From assembly GCA_964552655.1 (NCBI GenBank), contig CAZKHG010000043.1:1-30512 (forward strand): a stretch of 30,512 nt of DNA. The letters are read 5' to 3'. Origin of the DNA: CAZKHG01 sp964552655. GTDB lineage: Bacteria > Bacteroidota > Bacteroidia > Bacteroidales > Tenuifilaceae. Below, piece after piece: positions 8,162 to 16,764 of the stretch (position 1 is the stretch's first letter; every line of letters begins with the position of its first letter). The position numbers were made by a program, and so were the translations under genes. The notes below the pieces were generated by a model. It searched no databases. It was not told the origin of the DNA and saw nothing but the letters and a program-made list of their open reading frames with translations.

Positions 8162-11100
8162 CTAATTGCCTAAGATTGATTTGAATTCGTTGAATTTAGA
8201 TTCCAGCTCCTTGTAATGTTCACCTTTTTCGTATAGGTAGGCCATTCTGCTCAAATCCTGAAGGTAGGCCATGTTCATTTGCAGATCACTACCCAGGCTC
8301 TTGGCCTTCTCGTTAGGCAAATTCACTGCAAAACGAATAAGCCCGACTGATTGATCCATCATCAGTTTTGAATAGTAAACCGCTTTATCTGGTGCGTCTG
8401 CCCTGTAATAAGATTCTATCAGATCGAGGCCAAAGAAGTTAAGTGGAATTTTTTCAGCAGGAATCAACTTCATGCAGTAGTCAAGCGATTCGATGGCTTT
8501 ATCCTTTTGTCCCTCATCAACCAGTTTTTGGGCAAGCCGGGCGAAAATCATCCTATAATTAGAGATGATCCTGGAATTGTTTTCATCCAGGTAAACATCA
8601 GGATCGGCAATGCTCCTGAAGCGGTATTTATGCAGAAGATTTTCATACATTGCCTGTGTGTCAGCGGTTCCAAAGCTAAAGCGGCTTTGCTGTTTTCTGG
8701 TTTCGATGGGTACGATCCTGTACATTAAACCTTCCATCTGGAAATACCTTTCAAGCCCCTGGAAAGATTCGTTACTAACTGTGGTCCCCATGTAAATCGG
8801 GCGATTCCATTTATTTGTAGAGAGAAGGTCGAGAACAACAAATCCTTCTTTTAGGATCATCTCATTGTTAAGTTTCCAGATCATAGTATCAACAATATCA
8901 TTAGCCTTTTCAGGCCTTACGGTTGAAGTGTTAATGATATTCTGCTTGTCAATTGGAATATACAGTGTAGTTGATGGGAGAAAACAAATCTTCTCACTGG
9001 GGTTAAACGGGGAAACAATTTGCGACATTTCATGATCGCTCAGGATAAAGCTGATGGCCTGATCGAGGGGGATTGCCCCCTTTATTCTATCAGCAATCAG
9101 GATAACTTCCCTTTTGCCTGAGTAGTATTTATCATGGGTCATGCTTAAGGGTAGGGGATCAGATTCATAGGCCTTTCTTTTCATCTGGTCAATATACCAA
9201 TCGCCACGAAGGTAGCTCAGGTTTGAAACCCTTACATCGGTTCTAACCCCCTCAACCTCCTGATTGTACCATAGCGGGAAAGTATCGTTATCGCCATAGG
9301 TAAATAGTACCGAATTAGGCTCACAGCCAATTAGCATATTGTACCCAAAATCAACTGAGGTATATCGTTTTGATCGGTCATGGTCATCCCAGTTTTCAGC
9401 TGCCATAATACCCGGGACAAGGATTAAGCATAGAATTCCTGTGCCAGCTGCAGCAACTGGGTTATTTATTGCTTTTTTTACCAGTTCGAATAAAGCCAGT
9501 ACCCCCAGCCCTATCCAGATGGTAAAGGCATAAAAACTCCCTGCATAAGCATAATCACGTTCTCTTGGTTGGTAAGGGGTTTGGTTCAGGTAAACAACAA
9601 TTGCCAATCCGGTAAGAATAAATAGCAGCATGACAACCCAAAAATCGGTTTGCTTTTTGTAAAAATGGAAGAACAAGCCGGCAAGTCCAAGGAGTAAAGG
9701 AAAAAAGAAGTATTGATTTCTGGCTTTATTATTTTTCAGGTAATCGGGCAGGGCTTCTTGCGGGCCGAGCCTGGCATCATCAATTGCACTGATACCCGAC
9801 ACCCAATTCCCTTTAATTATATCTCCATGTCCCTGAAGGTCATTTTGCCGTCCGGCAAAGTTCCACATGAAATACCTTAAATACATGTGCCCAACCTGAT
9901 ATTTCAGGAAGAATTTAATATTGTCGGACAGCTTGGGAACATATCGGATTTCCGGCTTCCCGTTTTCATCCCTAATACTAATCGGTATGCCCCGGTAGTT
10001 TGTCCACTGTTTGTATGCGGTTACGTGTTGTGATTCGTTGCTATACATTCGAGGGAACACAGACATAAACCGACTGTCGAACTTGTAGGAAAATTTTTTG
10101 TATGCAACAATATACTTCCCATTTTCAGGTATGTAGTATGGGCCACCCTCTTCGCGCTCAACAACAGGTGCATTAAATGACTGGCCATACAGCAATGGCC
10201 GTTCACCATATTGTTCACGGTTAAGGTAATATAACAACGAGAACATGTTATCCGGATCGTTTTGGTTCATCGGGGTTTTTGCTGAGGCCCGGATAAGAAT
10301 TACAGCATACGAACCATACCCGATAAGCAAAACAGTGATTGCAAGCAAAACGGTGTTAAAAATTGTGTGTTTGTTCTTATAGGTGTACCTCAATCCAATA
10401 ATTAGCAGGGCAATAATAGTTGCAATATAGAAAAGTACGCCCGAGTTATAAGGTAGGCCAAAGGTGTTAACAAAAAGCAGTTCAAATTTAGAGGCAAACA
10501 CCACAAATCCACTGATAACCCCATACATAATACCTATTAGTATAACCCCGGATAATAATAGCGCTTTAACTATGCCCCATTTGGTTATCACATACTTTTT
10601 AAAGTAGTAAACCATTACGATGGCTGGAATAGCGAGCAGGTTTAACAGGTGTACACCAATTGAAAGGCCCATCAGGTAAGCAATAAGTATTAGCCAACGG
10701 TTGGCATAAGGCGAATTGGCATTATCCTCCCATTTAAGGATGGCCCAGAAAACAAGGGCTGTAAATAACGAAGAAGTGGCATAAACTTCACCCTCCACGG
10801 CAGAGAACCAGAAAGTATCGGAAAAAGTGTAGGCGAGAGAACCAACAAAACCAGCAGAAATAATTAAAATTATCTGTGTAAGGTTCAACTTATCTGCACT
10901 TATAATTTTTCGGGCTAAATGGGTTATGGTCCAAAACAGGAAAAGGATTGTAAACCCACTGGCAATAGCTGATAATGCGTTTGCGAAAATGGGAACCATT
11001 TTTACCGATGGAGCGAACATAGTAAAGAATCTCACCATAAGCATAAAGAATGGAGCCCCGGGTGGGTGCCCAACCTCCAGCTTATAGCCGCTGGCAATGA

Positions 11101-11230
11101 ACTCACCGCAATCCCAAAAGCTACCGGTTGGTTCCATTGTTAGCAGGTAAACTGCTGAGGCGATAATAAAAACCAGCCATCCAGCCAAGTTGTTTATCCT
11201 TCTATATGATATGATATCAATGTTTTGCAT
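8162..11230 (-). CDS. DUF2723 membrane protein, putative GT-C glycosyltransferase (TMEM260-like)
   Basis: 1022 residues. The N-terminal half is polytopic with about 11-13 hydrophobic segments; the C-terminal third is soluble and helical, with TPR-like character near residues 890-1020. The DUF2723 signature is clear: WDCGEFIASGYKLEVGHPPG with Asp40 and Glu43 in the first extracytoplasmic loop, the position of the catalytic acid in GT-C enzymes, and His55 nearby. A second conserved stretch reads YGDNDTFPLWYNQEVEGVRTD. The human relative TMEM260 is a protein O-mannosyltransferase, so a lipid-linked-sugar-dependent transferase in the inner membrane is a reasonable inference; the bacterial substrate is unknown. 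It is the first gene of the minus-strand glycan cluster, with its own candidate promoter. Confidence 0.88.
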   Translation of the reverse strand: MQNIDIISYRRINNLAGWLVFIIASAVYLLTMEPTGSFWDCGEFIASGYKLEVGHPPGAPFFMLMVRFFTMFAPSVKMVPIFANALSAIASGFTILFLFWTITHLARKIISADKLNLTQIILIISAGFVGSLAYTFSDTFWFSAVEGEVYATSSLFTALVFWAILKWEDNANSPYANRWLILIAYLMGLSIGVHLLNLLAIPAIVMVYYFKKYVITKWGIVKALLLSGVILIGIMYGVISGFVVFASKFELLFVNTFGLPYNSGVLFYIATIIALLIIGLRYTYKNKHTIFNTVLLAITVLLIGYGSYAVILIRASAKTPMNQNDPDNMFSLLYYLNREQYGERPLLYGQSFNAPVVEREEGGPYYIPENGKYIVAYKKFSYKFDSRFMSVFPRMYSNESQHVTAYKQWTNYRGIPISIRDENGKPEIRYVPKLSDNIKFFLKYQVGHMYLRYFMWNFAGRQNDLQGHGDIIKGNWVSGISAIDDARLGPQEALPDYLKNNKARNQYFFFPLLLGLAGLFFHFYKKQTDFWVVMLLFILTGLAIVVYLNQTPYQPRERDYAYAGSFYAFTIWIGLGVLALFELVKKAINNPVAAAGTGILCLILVPGIMAAENWDDHDRSKRYTSVDFGYNMLIGCEPNSVLFTYGDNDTFPLWYNQEVEGVRTDVRVSNLSYLRGDWYIDQMKRKAYESDPLPLSMTHDKYYSGKREVILIADRIKGAIPLDQAISFILSDHEMSQIVSPFNPSEKICFLPSTTLYIPIDKQNIINTSTVRPEKANDIVDTMIWKLNNEMILKEGFVVLDLLSTNKWNRPIYMGTTVSNESFQGLERYFQMEGLMYRIVPIETRKQQSRFSFGTADTQAMYENLLHKYRFRSIADPDVYLDENNSRIISNYRMIFARLAQKLVDEGQKDKAIESLDYCMKLIPAEKIPLNFFGLDLIESYYRADAPDKAVYYSKLMMDQSVGLIRFAVNLPNEKAKSLGSDLQMNMAYLQDLSRMAYLYEKGEHYKELESKFNEFKSILGN

Positions 11231-11258
11231 ATAATTGGATTTCTGTTTATTTCAAGCC

Positions 11259-11292
11259 CAAATGTATAATTTTTTTGAGAGTATAGAAACAA
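11259..11292 (-). promoter_or_regulatory. Candidate promoter for the DUF2723 glycan operon
   Basis: On the minus strand, TTG (11290-11292) is followed after 23 bp by TACATTTG (11259-11266), an exact TAnnTTTG match that ends 28 bp before the ATG at 11230. The spacer is slightly long. The -7 octamer is identical to that before the flippase-like gene. Confidence 0.45.
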
Positions 11293-11364
11293 GGTTTGAT
11301 TTAGAGTACGGCTATTGTTTCGGAATTGGTGATAAAAGATTATTTTTAACCAAATTTTACTATA

Positions 11365-12468
11365 GTGAAAAGATTTCTGTTGCTGAGTTTTATTTCAATT
11401 TCGTTGAATGGCATTAGTCAGGATTTATGGGTGAAATTCAATACACCCCAAACAATTCAACTGGCTGATACCTCAACTTTATATTTTAACCCCAAAACCA
11501 CGGCCTTTTTTGATGATAAGGAGTATATAAGTGATATTAAGAAGGGTTATACCCTCCCGGGATTTTTTTTTCAACCAAGGCTAGAATATCAACCCTCGTC
11601 AAAAACAAGAATTTGCGCTGGCTTTCACGGATTATTTTTTGGCGGGACAGATAGCCTCGAAAAATTTGTCCCAATACTTTCCCTTGAGTATTTATTTAAT
11701 AAGGATATCCGTATTATTATTGGAACTTTGCATTCAGATCAACTTCACTATTTACCGGAACCGTTGTTTAAACCCGAACGACTTTTCACAGCTACTCCCG
11801 AAACCGGATTTCAGATTTTAACAACAACTGATAGAATCAAGGTTGACAACTGGAATAGCTGGGAGCGATTTATTAAGAATGGCAGCCCTTTCCAGGAGGT
11901 ATTTACAGTTGGGTTAACCGCAATTTACAAGCCAAATACGTTTTCTATTAATGATGGTTTAACCTTTCAGTTTTTCGGTTTGGCTGTGCATAATGGTGGA
12001 CAGATTGATAGTACCAACCTGCAGGTTACCACCATGTTTAATATCGGGGCCGGATTCGGGTATGCATTGCCATCTTTTGGTAAATCGAACAGTGGAGTGG
12101 AGCTGATGGGATTTATCTCCTCCGATCAATCACCAAATCCTGTAAGTAAATATCAGAATGGCAAGGCCATTTACCCTAAAATATTCATCGAATGGCCTGA
12201 ATTTAGAGTGGAGGCTGGGTATTGGAGATCGACAAAATTTGTGAATCCCAGAGGAGAAGAGCTATTTGGATCCTATTCAACTGTAAAAGCGCAATTTGAT
12301 GAGAAGTTTAGAAATCTCATTACGGCAAAATTGATCTATTCCAAAATGGTTGCAAAAGGGTTTACGGCAGGCGCAAGATTCGACACCTATTACGACTATA
12401 AAGCATCAATAATTGATTGGGCATTCACTATACGTATGTCTTTCACTGGTGATATCAAACTAAAATAA
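11365..12468 (+). CDS. Uncharacterised outer-membrane-type protein
   Basis: 367 residues from a GTG start. The first 19 residues (MKRFLLLSFISISLNGISQ) form a signal peptide with the SQ cleavage site common in this phylum. The mature part alternates polar and aromatic residues, with many short beta-type segments and a last strand IDWAFTIRMSFTG, so a beta-barrel in the outer membrane is likely. A segment HYLPEPLFKPERLF is notable. No enzyme motif is visible and no specific family is recognised. The start is fixed by the signal peptide; no in-frame ATG precedes it closely. TATTTTTA at 11341-11348 is a near match to the -7 consensus. Its stop overlaps the aldo/keto reductase start (TAATG), so the two are probably translated together. 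Confidence 0.75.
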   Translation: MKRFLLLSFISISLNGISQDLWVKFNTPQTIQLADTSTLYFNPKTTAFFDDKEYISDIKKGYTLPGFFFQPRLEYQPSSKTRICAGFHGLFFGGTDSLEKFVPILSLEYLFNKDIRIIIGTLHSDQLHYLPEPLFKPERLFTATPETGFQILTTTDRIKVDNWNSWERFIKNGSPFQEVFTVGLTAIYKPNTFSINDGLTFQFFGLAVHNGGQIDSTNLQVTTMFNIGAGFGYALPSFGKSNSGVELMGFISSDQSPNPVSKYQNGKAIYPKIFIEWPEFRVEAGYWRSTKFVNPRGEELFGSYSTVKAQFDEKFRNLITAKLIYSKMVAKGFTAGARFDTYYDYKASIIDWAFTIRMSFTGDIKLK

Positions 12469-13021
12469 TGAAGATGGACTACACAGCATCCCCGGGCCGT
12501 TATAACAATTTACCATACAGAAGATGTGGGAGAAGCGGCATTCAACTCCCTCTAGTTTCTCTTGGGTTGTGGCACAACTTTGGGGCTGTGGATAATTTTG
12601 AAACCAGTAAGGGGATTTTGCACTTAGCATTTGATCTGGGAGTAACTCATTTTGATCTNNNNNNNNNNNNNNNNNNNNNNNNNNNNNNNNNNNNNNNNNN
12701 NNNNNNNNNNNNNNNNNNNNNNNNNNNNNNNNNNNNNNNNNNNNNNNNNNNNNNNNNNCAAAACCCCATGGTTTTTTGAAGCCCCAGCACATTACCGATG
12801 ATAAAATAGAAAAAGTTCGCGCGTTAAATAACCTGGCCGCAAATCGGAATCAAACACTGGCCCAAATGGCCATTGCCTGGCTGTTAAAAGACCCGAGAAT
12901 CACTTCTGTTTTGGTGGGAGTCAGCAGCGAATCTCAACTTAAAGACTGCGTGGATTCCACTAAGAATCTAATTTTTTCAGAACAGGAATTAGCCCTAATA
13001 AACAATATCTTAGAAGATTAA
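12468..13021 (+). CDS. Aldo/keto reductase (YghZ-like), interrupted by an assembly gap
   Basis: The N-terminal 63 residues (YRRCGRSGIQLPLVSLGLW, then FDLGVTHFDL with the catalytic Asp) and the C-terminal 86 residues (LAQMAIAWLLKDPRITSVLVG, the NADPH-binding end of the barrel) match the NADPH-dependent aldo/keto reductase family of E. coli YghZ, an L-glyceraldehyde-3-phosphate reductase. The catalytic Tyr, Lys and His lie in the missing part. The two halves are in different frames across exactly 100 N, and family length (about 330-345 residues) implies roughly 550 bp are missing, so the gap is a placeholder, not a real frameshift. ATG at 12468 or 12474 are both possible starts. The gene overlaps the preceding outer-membrane gene by 1 nt. 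Confidence 0.88.
12659..12758. other. Assembly gap (100 N)
   Basis: Exactly 100 undetermined bases inside the aldo/keto reductase gene. The round number and the frame change across it indicate a fixed-size scaffold gap. Confidence 0.98.
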
Positions 13022-13029
13022 TAATCTTC
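13013..13029. repeat. Inverted repeat over the aldo/keto reductase stop codon
   Basis: GAAGATTA (13013-13020) and TAATCTTC (13022-13029) are perfect 8-bp arms around a single base and contain the stop codon at 13019-13021. It lies between convergent genes and could be a weak terminator, read as a 6-bp stem with a 5-nt loop, but no T-run follows on plus. Confidence 0.5.
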
Positions 13030-13065
13030 CAGGTTGATGAGCTTTAGCCTTTCGGTATAAAGATA

Positions 13066-14313
13066 TTAATTTGAATTATTCCCACAATACATTTTAACCA
13101 TTGCCCTTGCTGGTTCGTAACCCAGTTCAAGTGCTTTTTTGAAATCCTCGCACCCGCTTGCTTGCAGCTCTTTGATATTCATTCTGGAGATAGCCCGGTT
13201 GTAATAGGCTTCAGCGTATTTTGGATCTTTGGCAATGATATAATCATAATCAGGTAAAGCAGCTTTATGATTCCCCATGATTGCATTGGAAACTGCACGG
13301 TTGTAATAGGCTTGGGCGAAGTTTTTATCAAGCTGAATCACCTTGTTGAAATCAGCAATAGATCCTTTGTAATCCTGAGTAAATGCTTTAGCGATGCCAC
13401 GCCCATAGTAGGCTTTTAAATATTCACCATTAAGTTCAATGGCTTTGTTAAAATCTTTCAGCGCCGCTTTGTTGTCCCCTTTTTTAAGGTATGTTCCTCC
13501 CCTTACACCATAAGCCAGATCGTACTTAGCATCAATTTTAAGTGCCTTGTTCAGGGCATCTAAGGCCTCGTCAAATTTGTTGAGGTTAAATTTGATCTGT
13601 CCAAGGTTGAAATATATTTCCTTGTCCGTTTTATCAAGGGCTTCGGCAGCCATCAGGTCTTTTTCGGCCCCGGCATAATCTTGTATCTTGAGCTTAAAAA
13701 TTCCCCGTTTCTTATAATTTTCAGCAGTTGCCCCAGAACCTTCAATCATCTTATCATAATCGTTAATTGCGCCCATGAAATCGTTAAGGTGAGCGCGCGA
13801 TTCACCCCGGTTATAAAATGCCTCAAGGTTGGAGCCATCCAGCTCGATACTATGGTTATAATCTTTAACTGATTCATCAAAATTCATAAGCGAGGCATTC
13901 AATAAACCCCTATGGTAATAGGCTTTTGCGCTTGAATCGTTTAATTCAATGGCTTTGTTCAGATCAGCCATGGAATTATCATACTTTTTTTGCTTACGGT
14001 ATGATATACCCCGATACATATAATAATCTGATATTTTCGAATCGAGTGCGATTGCCTTATCAAAATCAGCAATTGCAATAGAATCCTGATTTAACCCGGC
14101 TTTTGCCTGTCCCCGGTAGCTGTAGTAATCGGCAATCTTTTTATCAAGCCAAATAGCTTTGTTAAATTTTATGATTGCCTCAGCATATTTTGATGAGTCG
14201 AGCAATGCCTTGCCCTCAGTAAAACGGTTTTCGGCAAATTTAGGCCTTAAAAGCTGAAAAACTACCAGTAAAAGAACAATTACGGCAGCTGCAATTATTA
14301 TTACTTTTTTCAT
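13066..14313 (-). CDS. Membrane-anchored TPR-repeat protein
   Basis: 415 residues. Residues 1-23 (KKVIIIAAAVIVLLLVVFQLL) form a signal anchor, so the rest should be periplasmic. From about residue 30 to 400 there are about eleven tetratricopeptide repeats of 34 residues; the repeated core is seen as A-x-Y-Y-x-R-G and A-x-x-D-(F/Y)-x-K-A-I-x-L. The end, SGCEDFKKALELGYEPARAMVKMYC, is a common ending of Bacteroidota TPR proteins. TPR arrays bind partner proteins; the partner is unknown. It is monocistronic on minus, convergent with the aldo/keto reductase gene and divergent from the M23 gene. No exact TAnnTTTG box was found upstream. Confidence 0.88.
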   Translation of the reverse strand: MKKVIIIAAAVIVLLLVVFQLLRPKFAENRFTEGKALLDSSKYAEAIIKFNKAIWLDKKIADYYSYRGQAKAGLNQDSIAIADFDKAIALDSKISDYYMYRGISYRKQKKYDNSMADLNKAIELNDSSAKAYYHRGLLNASLMNFDESVKDYNHSIELDGSNLEAFYNRGESRAHLNDFMGAINDYDKMIEGSGATAENYKKRGIFKLKIQDYAGAEKDLMAAEALDKTDKEIYFNLGQIKFNLNKFDEALDALNKALKIDAKYDLAYGVRGGTYLKKGDNKAALKDFNKAIELNGEYLKAYYGRGIAKAFTQDYKGSIADFNKVIQLDKNFAQAYYNRAVSNAIMGNHKAALPDYDYIIAKDPKYAEAYYNRAISRMNIKELQASGCEDFKKALELGYEPARAMVKMYCGNNSN

Positions 14314-14675
14314 ATATCAACAATGTGTTATGTTATTTCAAGGGGTAAAAATAAAGTAAAAAAGGATGAAATTGATATGGAGAATTAAAATTAACGTATA
14401 AAAAGTTGGAGTCAATGCATTCCATCAATGTTATTTTGAACAACCAAACTAAGAGAATTATTTATTTTCTTTTTGTATTTAGATTAACAATGATTAAGAA
14501 AAATTCAGAGGCGATTCTAAAATTATTGGGAATCTTTGGTTAACCCCATACCTTAAAATTTACTTTCAATATCAGCTAATTAGCATTGATCTTTTGATAA
14601 ACAAATTACAAGTTAAAAAATTTGAATGGTGCATACCAAAAATGCAACATTACACTAAATTATTGTTTAATAAAC
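14314..14675. other. Long AT-rich divergent intergenic region
   Basis: About 390 bp separate the divergent TPR (minus) and M23 (plus) genes. It is AT-rich, with no ORF of note, no tRNA-like fold and no repeat array. It holds a 10-bp palindrome GCTAATTAGC near 14574-14583. The only clear promoter-like element is the -7 box at its right end. Confidence 0.6.
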
Positions 14676-14683
14676 TATATTTG
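14676..14683 (+). promoter_or_regulatory. Candidate -7 box for the M23-dxr-rseP operon
   Basis: TATATTTG is an exact TAnnTTTG match ending 20 bp before the ATG at 14704. Its last base is the G of an in-frame GTG at 14683, which argues against that codon as the start. The nearest upstream TTG (14663-14665) is only 10 bp away, so the -33 element is poor. Confidence 0.4.
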
Positions 14684-14703
14684 TGGCTTCTCAATATAGG
14701 CTT

Positions 14704-15570
14704 ATGGCAGAAAAGAAAGATAAACCAAAAATTTTACACAGGCTCAAAAGTAAGTACCGTTTGAGCATTTATAATGATGAGTCGTTCCAGGAAGTTTGGT
14801 TTATGCGCCTCTCCAGGCTTAATGTGATTTCGTTTGTAGGCAGCATTGCCATATTCCTGGTTATCGTTGTAATAGTGCTTATTGCTTTTACTCCTCTCCG
14901 TGAGTTTATTCCCGGCTACCCCGATGGCAATACCCGTAGAAATATTTATATCAATGCGCTAAAGCTGGATTCCCTGGAACGTGAGATTCAGTTATGGAAA
15001 AATTACTACGAAAATATTAATAATATCCTAAGGGGGGCCGAACCTCAAAGCATAGAAAGCAAACCAGATCCTGCAAAGAAATACCGTGAACTCAGTTTTA
15101 AACGATCTGCTGAGGATTCTTTGCTACGAATGCAGATTGAGGAGAATGAAGCATTCAACCTTACCGTTTTTGAAAATCAAACCAAGAGTAAAAACATCAA
15201 TAATATTTTATTTTTTCCTCCGGTGAAAGGGGTGATTACCAATACATTTAATATGCAGCAGGATCATTACGGGGTTGACTTGGTTGCCAAACCGAACGAA
15301 GCAGTTCTTGCCGTAGCTGATGGCACCGTTACACTATCAACCTGGACTCTTGAAACCGGTTATGTCATTCAGATTCAACATAGCGATAACCTGATATCAG
15401 TATATAAGCACAACAGCAAGCTTTTAAAAAGACAAGGGGCAAGGGTAAAAGCCGGCGAGGCTATTGCAATCATAGGTAATTCAGGGGAGCTGACCACCGG
15501 GCCACATCTGCACTTCGAACTTTGGTATAACGGTAACCCTGTTGAGCCCGATAAATATATCAAGTTTTAA
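14704..15570 (+). CDS. Membrane-anchored M23 (LytM-type) metallopeptidase
   Basis: 288 residues from ATG 14704; a longer reading from GTG 14683 adds seven residues but overlaps the -7 box. A basic cytoplasmic N-terminus (about 1-40) is followed by one transmembrane helix (about 41-62), a coiled-coil-like linker (about 85-165) and a C-terminal LytM domain. Catalytic residues are all present: HYGVD (His188, Asp192), KHNS (His236) and GPHLHFEL (His268, His270), so the enzyme should be active on peptidoglycan cross-bridges in the periplasm. dxr follows after 31 bp, then rseP, tatA and a lytic transglycosylase, so two cell-wall hydrolases share one transcription unit. Confidence 0.92.
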   Translation: MAEKKDKPKILHRLKSKYRLSIYNDESFQEVWFMRLSRLNVISFVGSIAIFLVIVVIVLIAFTPLREFIPGYPDGNTRRNIYINALKLDSLEREIQLWKNYYENINNILRGAEPQSIESKPDPAKKYRELSFKRSAEDSLLRMQIEENEAFNLTVFENQTKSKNINNILFFPPVKGVITNTFNMQQDHYGVDLVAKPNEAVLAVADGTVTLSTWTLETGYVIQIQHSDNLISVYKHNSKLLKRQGARVKAGEAIAIIGNSGELTTGPHLHFELWYNGNPVEPDKYIKF

Positions 15571-15601
15571 TGCTTACTAAATCAACAAACCTAAAGCGGA
15601 G

Positions 15602-16759
15602 TTGAAGAAGAGGGTTGCAATATTAGGATCAACAGGATCCATAGGCACTCAGGCAATCGAGGTAATTGCTGCAAACCCCGATCGGTTTGTTGTTGAGGTA
15701 TTAACTGCCAACAGTAATGTTGAGCTGCTCATCAGCCAGGCTTTACGATTTAACCCCAACGCCGTGGTTATTGGTAATCCCGATAAGTATTCCGAAGTTA
15801 AAAAAGCGCTTTCTTCCACCGATATCAAGGTTTATGCCGGTTTCGATTCGATTGTACAAATAGTTGAAATGGGCACCATTGATATTGTTCTAACTGCAAT
15901 GGTTGGTTTCTCTGGGTTGTTACCCACAATCAATGCAATTAAGAACGGGAAAACAATTGCTCTGGCCAACAAGGAAACAATGGTGGTGGCCGGAGAAATT
16001 GTCACAAAACTTGCCCGGGAGTTCAATGTCCCGATTATCCCGGTTGATTCCGAACATTCCGCAATATTTCAATGCATGGTTGGAGAGATCAGCCCTGTTG
16101 AAAGAATCATTCTTACAGCATCGGGTGGTCCTTTTCGCACATATTCAAGGGAGCAGCTTAGAAATGTTACCAGGGCCGATGCGTTAAACCACCCCAACTG
16201 GTGTATGGGCACAAAAATCACCATTGACTCTGCATCGCTCATGAACAAGGGACTTGAGGTTATTGAAGCGAAATGGCTTTTTAACCTGAAACCGGAACAA
16301 ATTGATGTTGTTGTCCACCCACAATCAATTATCCATTCATTGGTTCAGTTTGAAGATGGTTCCCTTAAGGCTCAGCTGGGGCTTCCCGATATGAGACTCC
16401 CCATACAGTACGCTTTTTCGTTCCCGCTTAGGTTTAAGTCTGATTTTCCCAGGTTCAATTTCCAAAACTATCCGGTTTTTAATTTTGAAGAACCCGATAC
16501 TGCAAAATTCCCCAACCTTGCCCTGGCACGGGAAGCTCTTAGCAGAGGAGGAAATATTCCTTGTGTGTTAAATGCAGCTAACGAGGTGGTGGTTGAATCG
16601 TTTTTAGCTGAAAATATTGCATTTTTGCAGATGTCGGAGATTATCAGGGAGGTTATTATACGATCAGAATTTATTGCAAATCCATCAATTGATGACTTAA
16701 CCAGCACAGATCAGCTGACCAGAATTTTAACAAACGAAATGATTAAAGTTTATAGCTAA
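15602..16759 (+). CDS. dxr: 1-deoxy-D-xylulose 5-phosphate reductoisomerase
   Basis: 385 residues. Catalyses the NADPH-dependent conversion of DXP to 2-C-methyl-D-erythritol 4-phosphate, the second step of the MEP isoprenoid pathway, in the cytoplasm. Visible: NADPH-binding GSTGSIG (9-15), ALANKET, metal ligands Asp149 and Glu151 in VDSEHSAI, ILTASGGPF, and NKGLEVIEA with Glu219 as third ligand. The start must be TTG at 15602: the family consensus KKRVAILGSTGSIG begins right there, an in-frame stop lies at 15578-15580 and no in-frame ATG or GTG lies between. GGAG abuts the TTG, too close for a normal Shine-Dalgarno site. rseP follows after 5 bp. Confidence 0.97.
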   Translation: MKKRVAILGSTGSIGTQAIEVIAANPDRFVVEVLTANSNVELLISQALRFNPNAVVIGNPDKYSEVKKALSSTDIKVYAGFDSIVQIVEMGTIDIVLTAMVGFSGLLPTINAIKNGKTIALANKETMVVAGEIVTKLAREFNVPIIPVDSEHSAIFQCMVGEISPVERIILTASGGPFRTYSREQLRNVTRADALNHPNWCMGTKITIDSASLMNKGLEVIEAKWLFNLKPEQIDVVVHPQSIIHSLVQFEDGSLKAQLGLPDMRLPIQYAFSFPLRFKSDFPRFNFQNYPVFNFEEPDTAKFPNLALAREALSRGGNIPCVLNAANEVVVESFLAENIAFLQMSEIIREVIIRSEFIANPSIDDLTSTDQLTRILTNEMIKVYS

Positions 16760-16764
16760 ACGTT

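Noticed and set aside
11235..11417. 60-residue ORF before the outer-membrane gene
   Set aside because: It overlaps the candidate DUF2723 promoter and the start of the signal-peptide gene in another frame, with no protein-like features.
12460..12792. Minus-strand ORF running through the N gap
   Set aside because: It depends on undetermined bases and overlaps the aldo/keto reductase on plus.
14683..14703. GTG start giving a seven-residue longer M23 protein
   Set aside because: The codon overlaps the -7 box; ATG 14704 begins the usual MAEKK-type N-terminus.
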